The notes under the pieces: generated by a model
What the model saw: the letters and a program-made list of their open reading frames with translations, nothing else
Database searches by the model: none
Told to the model about the DNA's origin: nothing
Shown: positions 18,399-25,396 of the stretch, piece after piece
How the letters are laid out: each line of letters begins with the position of its first letter
Position numbering within the stretch: the stretch's first letter is position 1
Translations under genes and position numbers: made by a program
Source of the DNA: Peptococcaceae bacterium
GTDB lineage: Bacteria > Bacillota > Desulfotomaculia > Desulfotomaculales > Pelotomaculaceae
NCBI GenBank assembly: GCA_012518875.1
Contig: JAAYRI010000087.1
Span: 1 to 64,000 of the forward strand
Direction of reading: 5' to 3'
Length of the DNA: 64,000 bases

Positions 18399-19417
18399 GG
18401 CATTTTCCTCCCCATAAAATCAGCAATTTTTTTCAGATCATCCATCATCAATTTAAAACCCCTTGGGGTCAGGGATTGCTGTCCATCACAAAGAGCCTCC
18501 TCCGGATGAGGATGCATTTCCACAATCAGCCCGTCAGCGCCGGCAGCAATGGCAGCCCTGGCCATGGGTGGCACAAAACGCCATTTACCGATAGCGTGGC
18601 TGGGATCAACGATTACCGGCAGGTGCGACAGATGCTTGACCACCGGCACCGCAGTTAGATCAAGAGTATTCCTGGTATAGTTTTCAAAACTGCGGATACC
18701 CCGCTCACATAGGATCACATTGTAGTTACCACCGGACATGATATATTCAGCTGCCATTAACCACTCTTCTATTGTGCAGGAAGGCCCCCTTTTTAAGACA
18801 ACTGGTTTATCAATCCCCGCTACCTCACGTAAGAGATAATAATTTTGCATATTGCGGGCGCCAATCTGTAAGATGTCAGCGTAATGGGCCACCATGGATA
18901 CATCACGCACATCCATTACCTCGGTGACAATTAAAAGACCCGTTTCCTCACGTGCCTCTGCTAGAAACTTCAATCCCTCCTCTGCCAAACCCTGAAAGGA
19001 ATAGGGAGAGGTTCTTGGTTTAAAAGCCCCACCCCGTAAAATTGCCCCACCGGCATCGCGGACGGACCGGGCAGCCTGTATTAGTTGTTCTCTACTTTCA
19101 ACGGCACAGGGGCCGGCCATAACATGGAGGGTGTCACCACCTATTTCTAGATCACCAACCTTGATTATGGTATTCTCCTCCTGGAAGGTTCTGCTGGCCA
19201 GCTTATAGGGCTGCAGGATAGGTACCACCTTTTCCACGCCGGGCATAGACTCCAAATTTACGTCGCACAAAATATTTCTGTCCCCAACAGCCCCAATTAT
19301 GGTACGTTCTATCCCCTGTGAAAGGTGGGTTTTAAATCCTATTTTCTTAAGACGTTCCAAAACATGTTCTATTTCACCATCACCGGCGTGATGATCCATA
19401 ACCACTATCAACTTCAT
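18395..19417 (-). CDS. aroF: 3-deoxy-7-phosphoheptulonate synthase, type I-beta with N-terminal regulatory domain
   Basis: 340 residues. DAHP synthase condenses erythrose-4-phosphate and PEP, the entry step to the shikimate pathway. Residues 1-70 form the ferredoxin-like regulatory module of the Thermotoga-type enzymes (MKLIVVMDHHAGDGEIEHVL), followed by the barrel with AGPCAVES, GGAFKPRTSPYSFQG, TEVMDVRDV, KRGPSCTIEEW and DPSHAIGK. The start is the second ATG, because the AGGAG ribosome site overlaps the earlier ATG four codons upstream. It is preceded by a structured leader with a terminator hairpin. Confidence 0.96.
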   Translation of the reverse strand: MKLIVVMDHHAGDGEIEHVLERLKKIGFKTHLSQGIERTIIGAVGDRNILCDVNLESMPGVEKVVPILQPYKLASRTFQEENTIIKVGDLEIGGDTLHVMAGPCAVESREQLIQAARSVRDAGGAILRGGAFKPRTSPYSFQGLAEEGLKFLAEAREETGLLIVTEVMDVRDVSMVAHYADILQIGARNMQNYYLLREVAGIDKPVVLKRGPSCTIEEWLMAAEYIMSGGNYNVILCERGIRSFENYTRNTLDLTAVPVVKHLSHLPVIVDPSHAIGKWRFVPPMARAAIAAGADGLIVEMHPHPEEALCDGQQSLTPRGFKLMMDDLKKIADFMGRKMP

Positions 19418-19467
19418 TTCACTCCTCATCTAGAAAATTACATCGGTATTAATTTTACCATTAAAAA

Positions 19468-19493
19468 CAAAAAAACACCCTCGGAGGTGTGTT
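19468..19493 (-). terminator. Intrinsic terminator in the aroF leader
   Basis: On the minus strand AACAC-A-CCT pairs with AGG-GTGTT (one bulged A, CCG loop) and runs into seven T residues. It is 51 bases before the aroF start codon, so it either ends the hutP-aroH transcript or acts as an attenuator for aroF and the genes below it. Confidence 0.6.
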
Positions 19494-19559
19494 AAATAAA
19501 ATCACAAAGACATAATTTATCGCCCCCCTACCATACTACAGTACCTATCCTTTTTAGCG

Positions 19560-19584
19560 AAAGGAATAAATCCTTTATTCCTTT
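19560..19584. repeat. Perfect 11-bp inverted repeat in the aroF leader
   Basis: AAAGGAATAAA and TTTATTCCTTT are separated by three bases. It is flanked on both sides by copies of the direct repeat TAGTATGGTAGG (minus-strand sense; plus coordinates 19527-19538 and 19600-19611). The arrangement could also be the remnant of a small inverted-repeat element. Confidence 0.6.
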
Positions 19585-19678
19585 CCTGATCCCAACTATC
19601 CTACCATACTAGTCTTATCTTGTTTTGTACTGTCCCTCGGGCCACAAAATGTGCTACATCTACCCTAGCCCAGGTCAA

Positions 19679-19707
19679 TTTTAACATACATATCACCCGC
19701 AGGGCAA
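19679..19707 (-). promoter_or_regulatory. Possible sigma-A promoter of the aroF leader
   Basis: TTGCCC (19702-19707), a 17-base spacer and TTAAAA (19679-19684) on the minus strand. It would start a leader RNA just ahead of the first UAG cluster. The match is moderate and it begins 19 bases after the aroH stop. Confidence 0.35.
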
Positions 19708-19725
19708 TGAACAATGATTGGGTGA

Positions 19726-20100
19726 CTAGCTCTGTTTGATGTCCGGACGCAAACAGGCGGCCTCTCCCAGGTAAACATGTTTTATCTCTTTCTGAGACTT
19801 ATTGGTGTTAACATGGATAAGTATCCTGATGCATCTGGGAAGACTACCGGGAACATTTAATTCCAAAGCATCGAGTAGGGGCACATATTTTAAACCTCTA
19901 TCCCGGGCGGCCCGGGCCGGAAAACAGGCATCCAGATCCTCCGTCATGGTAAAAATAATGCTGGCCATGTCACCAGCTTCAATATCGTTTTCTTTAATTA
20001 TAGTATCCAATAGTTCCCCAGTGGCGGCTAGGATTTCTTCCGCTGAATTCCTTTCCACCGTAATGGCACCGCGGATCCCCCTAAGAACTGTTCCAGCCAA
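19726..20100 (-). CDS. aroH: Chorismate mutase, AroH class
   Basis: About 124 residues from a TTG behind GGGGGGAAG (reading MAGTVLRGIRGAITV); an ATG at 20121 and a TTG at 20133 are other in-frame starts with poorer ribosome sites. It rearranges chorismate to prephenate, feeding tyrA. The Bacillus AroH pattern is clear: RGIRGAITVERNSAEEIL, the FTMTEDLDACFPARAARD block with the active-site Phe-Pro-Ala-Arg, and the C-terminal CIRILIHVNTN and IKHVYLGEAACLRPD. It follows the HutP-like gene and precedes the aroF leader. Confidence 0.92.
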   Translation of the reverse strand: MAGTVLRGIRGAITVERNSAEEILAATGELLDTIIKENDIEAGDMASIIFTMTEDLDACFPARAARDRGLKYVPLLDALELNVPGSLPRCIRILIHVNTNKSQKEIKHVYLGEAACLRPDIKQS

Positions 20101-20180
20101 ACTGCTTCCCCCCAAATGCATAGTTGAAACCAAGTCCAGAAGGCAAAGCCGCAGCCCATGAAGCGGTTCCCATCATGCCA

Positions 20181-20603
20181 TCAACCAGACTGAACAGCCC
20201 TATGGCCCAACCCAATCGCTACCTCATCCAAATGTAACAATCCTACACCAAAAAAAATTGCTACACTGATATGATCCTGTTTCCTGGCGATACCTATTTT
20301 ACCGCCAACATTAAAACCCAGAGCCTTGGCCATTATCTGTGACAGGGCTTCTCTTGTGGCCCCGGCCACAGCCCCCTCATCTGCATGCTGCTCTTTGATG
20401 ACACCTTCCCTCTTTGAGGCCACCACAGCACGCTCAATGATTCTGTTAACAGACGAAATGAAGTCACCGCCGTAATCTACCGCCGCTGTCCTAAAACCTT
20501 CTCTAGCAAAACGTTGTTTATACTCCCTCTCTTGTTCCCTACTGCTGGTCAGGGCCATCTCTATCGCTACACTTGCCGTTCTGCGGCTGCCATATAGTGT
20601 CAT
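20181..20603 (-). CDS. HutP family RNA-binding antiterminator-like protein
   Basis: 140 residues. It opens MTLYGSRRTASVAIEMALT and contains GGDFISSVNRIIERAVVASKREGVI, GAVAGATREAL, NVGGKIGIAR and ISVAIFFGVGLLHLDEVAIGLGH (each a HutP-family block; longer strings are given only in parts). In Bacillus HutP, His73 and His77 in HALYHATMEAL and His138 bind Mg and L-histidine. Here the first two positions align to glycines (77 and 81), while the C-terminal histidine (134) remains. The gene is not near hut genes but heads the aroH-aroF-tyrA-aroA cluster behind a good promoter, suggesting control of aromatic synthesis. Confidence 0.85.
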   Translation of the reverse strand: MTLYGSRRTASVAIEMALTSSREQEREYKQRFAREGFRTAAVDYGGDFISSVNRIIERAVVASKREGVIKEQHADEGAVAGATREALSQIMAKALGFNVGGKIGIARKQDHISVAIFFGVGLLHLDEVAIGLGHRAVQSG

Positions 20604-20661
20604 TATATACCACCTTGCTTCTAACAGGAGTGCAGGCGTTGTCCCGGCGCCTACTAAAAAT

Positions 20662-20690
20662 ATTATACTTTACAGATGTTTGAAAAGCAA
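20662..20690 (-). promoter_or_regulatory. Sigma-A promoter of the HutP-like gene and aroH
   Basis: On the minus strand TTGCTT (20685-20690), a 17-base spacer and a perfect TATAAT (20662-20667). The predicted start is about 50 bases upstream of the ATG, and AAGGTGG forms the ribosome site. Confidence 0.6.
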
Positions 20691-20767
20691 ACCAACCCTA
20701 ATCTGGGACAACCTGGGGCATGCCAACATTCAGCACCCTCACCATCAATCTAAATTCCAGGGATGCC

Positions 20768-21238
20768 TTATCTTGATAAACGTACCAAAGCGATATTTCT
20801 CAGGCCCTCATTCACTGTAATAGTAAGCCCCTGTTGTGGTTCAGCTACCTCGCGGCTTACATCCATTACCTCAATTTCAAAGGGTCTTTCATACTCCGTC
20901 CCATCAACCTGTAAAACATCTCCTTCTGCAACGGAAACCGTCACATAGCGGCCGTTAAAAACCCCGACCACCTCGCCGTTTACCAACAGCCGTGCCTGTG
21001 GGAGTGAGACAAACTCCTTTAGTCTAAAGGTAACAACAGGTTTGTTCAGGTCCCTGCTGGCGGTTGCCTGTTGAGGTCCCATATAGCTGTCGCCCATCAC
21101 AGGTTCCACATTTTGGCCGTGCTGATCACCGCCCAAAAACACCTGTGTCCCCAGCACCAGCAAAGCTATAATAATTACTGCCCTGATTAGGATGGTCTCT
21201 AGTATTTTATCCCAAGATCTACCCGGTGGCATTATCAT
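20768..21238 (-). CDS. Unrecognised single-pass membrane protein
   Basis: 156 residues. A hydrophobic segment at about 14-33 (ILIRAVIIIALLVLGTQVFL) is followed by an extracytoplasmic domain rich in beta-strand patterns (FVSLPQARLLVNGEVVGVFNGRYVTVSVAEGDVLQVDG split here as read). The hydrophobic-polar alternation suggests a small beta-sandwich or a PEGA-like fold. GGGGGACAAGGA precedes the ATG. It lies between the 182-residue unknown gene and the hutP promoter. I do not recognise the family. Confidence 0.7.
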   Translation of the reverse strand: MIMPPGRSWDKILETILIRAVIIIALLVLGTQVFLGGDQHGQNVEPVMGDSYMGPQQATASRDLNKPVVTFRLKEFVSLPQARLLVNGEVVGVFNGRYVTVSVAEGDVLQVDGTEYERPFEIEVMDVSREVAEPQQGLTITVNEGLRNIALVRLSR

Positions 21239-21322
21239 TCCTTGTCCCCCATAAAAAAATTTACCAGTAAAATTGTATGAATAATACTGGCAGGATATTC
21301 CTATAGGGAAATGGTCTTTGGT

Positions 21323-21871
21323 TTACCCCAGGTTGTACTTCCTTTCCAACCGAGACCTTGATTCTTTCATCTCCTCGTGAATTTTAAAAAGCAGTCTCTC
21401 TATTTCCGCATGATTCAATGAAATATAGGCCGGATCAAGTATTTCTATTTTCCTAAAGTCATCCCGGGCCAGAAAACGGATTATGTTTTCTAGGGCGTCC
21501 GCCTTAACTGTAAGTATTAATGGGGCATAGGCAATATCACTATTATTTATATCGTCATATACAGTATATACATCTCCGGAAACGTCGATATCAATAATCT
21601 GCATGCCCTGCAGGGGCACGTTACGAAATATGGTGATCTGCTGTTCCCGCGCCTCCTCAGCAGCTTTGTCAGTGGGTTTGCCGCCAAACAAAAAGCGCCC
21701 CGGCTTACCGGTGCCGCTAAAGTCAAGGCGTATTTTAAATAAAATGCCATCTCTATCAGTTATGCTGTCTGTGGCCTGGCTATTTGACAACAGAATCCCT
21801 CCCACATCTTTGGGTGCTATTTTATCGTATAATTCTCTTCTGCTTAAGGAATTCCTTCTTGACTTGGCCAA
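21323..21871 (-). CDS. Unrecognised soluble protein
   Basis: 182 residues, no signal peptide or membrane segment. The N-terminus is basic (MAKSRRNSLSRRELYDK) and the rest mixed alpha/beta (GILFKIRLDFSGTG, VPLQGMQIIDIDVSGDVYTVYDD), ending in a charged helix (EMKESRSRLERKYNLG). The likely start is TTG with only a weak ribosome site. It follows rluB by 30 bases on the same strand. I cannot assign a family. Confidence 0.65.
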   Translation of the reverse strand: MAKSRRNSLSRRELYDKIAPKDVGGILLSNSQATDSITDRDGILFKIRLDFSGTGKPGRFLFGGKPTDKAAEEAREQQITIFRNVPLQGMQIIDIDVSGDVYTVYDDINNSDIAYAPLILTVKADALENIIRFLARDDFRKIEILDPAYISLNHAEIERLLFKIHEEMKESRSRLERKYNLG

Positions 21872-21901
21872 TGTATCTTGTTGGAACTATGCCCAGGATG
21901 A

Positions 21902-22642
21902 TCATTTATTATTTCCCAGCCCGCATTTGCGCCGCAACATTTTTAACTCATCCCCCGTCAGGTGGCGGTACTGACCGGGCTTAAGATCAGCAATATCCAA
22001 CCCCCCCAGGCTGGTTCTTTTAAGGCGCATTACTGGATGCCCAATATGTGCGCACATCCGTTTAACCTGGTGTTTCCGTCCTTCGTGAATAGTGAGCTCC
22101 AAAAGGGCATTGCCATCTTTTTTGCCTTTGAGCCGGACTTTAGCGGGAGCAGTAGGGCCGTCTGCAAGCAGTAACCCCTTCTCCATCTGTTTTAGCCTGA
22201 TCTCATCGGGCATACCTGCTACCCGTACCTGATAGGTCTTGGGGATCTGGTGCCTGGGGTGAGTGAGGGCATGGGTCAGGTCTCCATCATTGGTCAGCAG
22301 GAGCAGCCCCTCACTGTCATAATCCAGCCTGCCGACGGGGTAGACCCGGCCATCGTTATCCTTTAAAAGATCAGGAACCTTCCGGCGACCCTTTTCGTCA
22401 CTCATGGTCGTTATGTAGCCTCTGGGTTTATACATTAGAATATACTGCCGGGAGGATGATGGGTTAATACCTTTCCCTCTTACAAGTATCTGATCCGCAG
22501 CGGGGTCAACCTTTGTGCCAGGTTCCCTGGCAACCTTGCCATTTACCTTTACCAGGCCGGCTGCAATCAATTCTTCACAGCGCCGCCGTGATGCCACACC
22601 CGCCCTAGCCATAACCTTTTGCAACCGTTCCATCTGTCCCAT
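21902..22642 (-). CDS. rluB: 23S rRNA pseudouridine synthase, RsuA/RluB family
   Basis: 246 residues. An N-terminal S4 RNA-binding domain (MERLQKVMARAGVASRRRCE) is followed by the pseudouridine synthase domain with the catalytic-Asp motif GRLDYDSEGLLLLTNDG. Further signatures are YKPRGYITTMSD, HPRHQIPKTYQV and EGRKHQVKRM. RluB acts on helix 89 of 23S rRNA in well-studied species; assignment within RsuA/RluB/RluE/RluF is by family resemblance. GGGGGATAAAG precedes the ATG. Confidence 0.92.
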   Translation of the reverse strand: MGQMERLQKVMARAGVASRRRCEELIAAGLVKVNGKVAREPGTKVDPAADQILVRGKGINPSSSRQYILMYKPRGYITTMSDEKGRRKVPDLLKDNDGRVYPVGRLDYDSEGLLLLTNDGDLTHALTHPRHQIPKTYQVRVAGMPDEIRLKQMEKGLLLADGPTAPAKVRLKGKKDGNALLELTIHEGRKHQVKRMCAHIGHPVMRLKRTSLGGLDIADLKPGQYRHLTGDELKMLRRKCGLGNNK

Positions 22643-22802
22643 CTTTATCCCCCAGGGTTAATCTGATTACAACAATAGTTATTACCATCTAAAGGCCGTA
22701 TAATTACTAATGCCCCCTTAACCTTCCCCAGACTATATTTTCAACCAGCACCGCATTTTAAGCTATTCTATCACCAGTAGCATGAACATTTCAAGAAAAA
22801 TC

Positions 22803-23336
22803 CTATTGAAATACCAACCGCACGATTACCACTGATGCTATCAGGGTTGTTAAATCAGCAACCAGCCCCAACAAAACCGAGTAGCGATATTTCCTAATGC
22901 CTACAGAACCGAAGTATAAGGTCAAAACATAGAAGGTCGTATCACAACTCCCCTGCATTGTGGACACAAGACGACCCAAAAAGCTATCCGGCCCGTAGGT
23001 TTTAACTATATCTGAAGCGATGCCCAGGGCTGCCCCACCGGAGAGAGGACGCATCACAGCATGAGGCAACACCTCCGCCGGTAGGCCGATATAATTAAGT
23101 ACTGGTGATAGGGTAGCCACCAGTACCTCCATGGCCCCTGAAGCCCTGAATATGCTGATAGCCATCAACATCGCCACCAGGTAGGGAATTGTCTTTATTG
23201 CGGTAGCAAACCCGGCTTCGGCCCCATCAACAAAGGTCTCATATACCTTTACACCCCGCAACATGGCCACCACCGGGACAATTAGCAGGATAACAGGGAT
23301 AGCCCAGCGGGACAGTTCAGCAATAACAGTAAACAT
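22803..23336 (-). CDS. spmB: Spore maturation protein B
   Basis: 177 residues, five or six membrane segments. The start is the ATG of MFTVIAELSRW with AGGAGGTGAGG upstream; the longer in-frame reading would run through the end of spmA. The block GGAALGIASDIVKTYGPDSFLG and the nucleoside-transporter gate motif (QGSCDTTFYVLTLYFGSVG) identify SpmB. With SpmA it contributes to spore core dehydration and heat resistance. It lies seven bases after spmA. Confidence 0.95.
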   Translation of the reverse strand: MFTVIAELSRWAIPVILLIVPVVAMLRGVKVYETFVDGAEAGFATAIKTIPYLVAMLMAISIFRASGAMEVLVATLSPVLNYIGLPAEVLPHAVMRPLSGGAALGIASDIVKTYGPDSFLGRLVSTMQGSCDTTFYVLTLYFGSVGIRKYRYSVLLGLVADLTTLIASVVIVRLVFQ

Positions 23337-23343
23337 GCACCCC

Positions 23344-23931
23344 TCACCTCCTGCCTGAATAAACCAGACGCAGCAGCCTGTCCACCATAATGGCCACAAA
23401 CATACTGGTTGCAGTGGCCATGATGGTGGGCCCAACAATTTCTGTGGGGTCAGCCGAACCATACAACAAACGTATACCGATTATCGTTGTGGGTATTAAG
23501 GTAATACAGGATGTGTTTAAACCAAGGAAGGTACACATGGCCTCTGATGCGGTATCACTATTCCGGTTCAGGTTCTGCAATTCACGCATGGCGATTAGTC
23601 CCATTGGTGTGGCTGCATTACCCAATCCCAGGATATTGGCGCTAAGGTTCATCACTATGGCCCCCATAGCCGGGTGATCCCTGGGGACACTGGGAAAGAG
23701 AAACCGCATCAAAGGGCGCACCAGCCAGGCCAGCGCCCGCACCAAACCAGCCGCCTCAGCCAATTTCATAATTCCCAGCCAGAATGTAATGATGGCAATC
23801 AGACTAAGTGATATTTTCACCGCATCGTTAGCACCCTCTAGAGCCGCTTTGGTAATGATCTCAATGTTGCCGTTTGCAGCAGCTACTAGGATGCCAAAAA
23901 CCACCATCATCAGCCAAACAATATTTACCAT
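23344..23931 (-). CDS. spmA: Spore maturation protein A
   Basis: 195 residues, multi-pass membrane protein of the nucleoside-recognition (Gate) family. The start is the ATG of MVNIVWLMMVV behind GGGGGT; an ATG five codons earlier has no ribosome site. Signatures: FWLGIMKLAEAAGLV, GNAATPMGLIAMRELQ and FLGLNTSCITLIPTT. spmA-spmB are a two-gene unit whose loss gives poorly dehydrated spores in Bacillus. Confidence 0.95.
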   Translation of the reverse strand: MVNIVWLMMVVFGILVAAANGNIEIITKAALEGANDAVKISLSLIAIITFWLGIMKLAEAAGLVRALAWLVRPLMRFLFPSVPRDHPAMGAIVMNLSANILGLGNAATPMGLIAMRELQNLNRNSDTASEAMCTFLGLNTSCITLIPTTIIGIRLLYGSADPTEIVGPTIMATATSMFVAIMVDRLLRLVYSGRR

Positions 23932-24049
23932 ATCCCATACCCCCATACATCAGGGTTGTCCTATGTTACCTTATGACCAGTAGCAGCCAAATAGTACAGG
24001 ATATGGTAAAGGGGTTATCGTCCTCAGGTGCCGTCCCGGAATAACTAGG

Positions 24050-25327
24050 CTATAACATCCTTTGCTTGAAAATGCCTGTTAGCCCTGTTTTATCTACCCT
24101 CTCTTTTATTTTGGCAATATCAGTTGTATACAACCCCAGTTCCCCCATCCGTTCAAAATATACTGAACCGGAAAAGGTATATTTTTTACCCAACCCGGCT
24201 GTTTTTTTCATTTCCCGATGCATAAAGGAAATAATATCACCACAAGCCAGTTTATCAGGCAGTACTAGGGGCTCGCAGCCGCTAATAAGCCTCACGGCAT
24301 TATGCCCCGCCAAAAATCCAGTGGCTATTGCCTCCGTGTGCCCCACCAGCAATCCCGTTTTTTCTCCTGCACAAAACAGATTCTCCACACCCGAAACCCG
24401 CAATGCCGCATCACAAGGTGCCATGGCCATAAACCGCACAGAGTTGCCTTTCCCCCCCGAATAGGGATCCGCATAACGGGCATCCTGAAAACCATTCAGG
24501 GTGCGCAGAATTTCCAGGGGGAAGTAGGGGGTCATCAATTTAGCATGGCCGGTGTCCAGAATGATCAGGTTTTTGGCAAAGTCGTTTAATGAATACTGCT
24601 GACATGCCTTCTTTTGCAACTGTTCGGACCTGCGCAAATGATGGGGCAGCGGCACTACCAACACACCCTCGCGTTCGAGTTTCCTTATCAGATCGGGTCT
24701 AATGGATTTTTTCTCAAGTTTACAAGAACCGCTCATGGCTTCAAAATGAGGGAAACCCTCACCCGCCCTAATCTCGGCCACACCAGCCCGATCGGTCAGG
24801 CTTACTCTTGGACCAAAAGTAGGGCAACGCAGAATACACATGGCGCACCCAGCACCATAGCGAAGGCAGTTCCCAGCCGGTCCGGCAGTACCGGTACAGT
24901 CAATATATACGTCACCCTTGATTTCTTCGCCATCTACGGTCAACAAACTGGAAATAGCGTCTCCTTTTCTGGAAACCCCTGTCACCCTTTTCTGCAACCC
25001 CAACCTGACCCCACTAAGTAATAGCAATGACCTGATAGCCGGCTCTATCCTGGTCACGTCGTAAAGCATGGCGTGTAAATGCCCGGGGAAATTCACGTTG
25101 TGGTGGGTCACTACTGTCTCTATTACTGCAAGCAGTTCACCACCACCCATAGCCACTATTTCTTCATGGGCGGTAAACCGGCCATTATTGCGCATAATGC
25201 CGCCTACAAGCCCGGTTCCGAGTAACATGTCTGTCTTTTCCACTAGAATGGCTTTGGCCCCTGCCGCCTGCACTGAAAAAGCGGCTGCACAGCCGGCCCA
25301 GCCACCACCCACTATTACAACGTGCAT
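24050..25327 (-). CDS. FAD-dependent oxidoreductase
   Basis: 425 residues. The FAD-binding dinucleotide motif is at the N-terminus (VIVGGGWAGCAAA, residues 4-16) and EKTDMLLGTGLVGG continues the flavin fold. A cysteine-rich stretch RYGAGCAMCILRCPTFGPR lies in the middle, an unusual feature that could bind metal or form a redox disulfide. C-terminal NLFCAGEKTGLLVGHTEAIATG is the second flavin-contact block. The substrate is unknown. It lies 69 bases after spoVR and could belong to the prkA-yhbH-spoVR group. The start is an ATG behind GGGGAGGAT. Confidence 0.85.
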   Translation of the reverse strand: MHVVIVGGGWAGCAAAFSVQAAGAKAILVEKTDMLLGTGLVGGIMRNNGRFTAHEEIVAMGGGELLAVIETVVTHHNVNFPGHLHAMLYDVTRIEPAIRSLLLLSGVRLGLQKRVTGVSRKGDAISSLLTVDGEEIKGDVYIDCTGTAGPAGNCLRYGAGCAMCILRCPTFGPRVSLTDRAGVAEIRAGEGFPHFEAMSGSCKLEKKSIRPDLIRKLEREGVLVVPLPHHLRRSEQLQKKACQQYSLNDFAKNLIILDTGHAKLMTPYFPLEILRTLNGFQDARYADPYSGGKGNSVRFMAMAPCDAALRVSGVENLFCAGEKTGLLVGHTEAIATGFLAGHNAVRLISGCEPLVLPDKLACGDIISFMHREMKKTAGLGKKYTFSGSVYFERMGELGLYTTDIAKIKERVDKTGLTGIFKQRML

Positions 25328-25396
25328 AAAAAATCCTCCCCTTTGTCTACTATATTCAGGAAGGATCCTAAAAGCTTATGTAATTCCATAAAAAGG

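Larger units (their letters stand above)
19418..19675 (-). promoter_or_regulatory. Structured aroF leader with nine UAG triplets (candidate attenuator)
   Basis: About 250 transcribed bases lie between aroH and aroF. On the minus strand there are three clusters of three UAG triplets: 19654-19667 (spacers 2 and 3), 19596-19611 (spacers 5 and 2) and 19528-19547 (spacers 6 and 5). Clusters 2 and 3 share the 12-base direct repeat TAGTATGGTAGG. Between them is an 11-bp AU-rich hairpin (19560-19584). GACAGTAC and GTACTGT (19627-19634 and 19539-19545) could pair around the whole block. After cluster 3 comes GGGGGG, which could pair with the ACCTCC of the downstream terminator. The T-box sequence is absent. 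Regulation by the adjacent HutP-like protein is inferred. Confidence 0.55.

Noticed and set aside
19418-19725. T-box or TRAP-type leader upstream of aroF
   Set aside because: The conserved T-box sequence (AGGGTGG...CCGCG) is absent, and the UAG triplets have irregular spacing instead of the 2-3 base TRAP pattern throughout.
23337-23462. Longer N-terminus for spmB
   Set aside because: It overlaps the end of spmA out of frame; the internal ATG has AGGAGGTGAGG.
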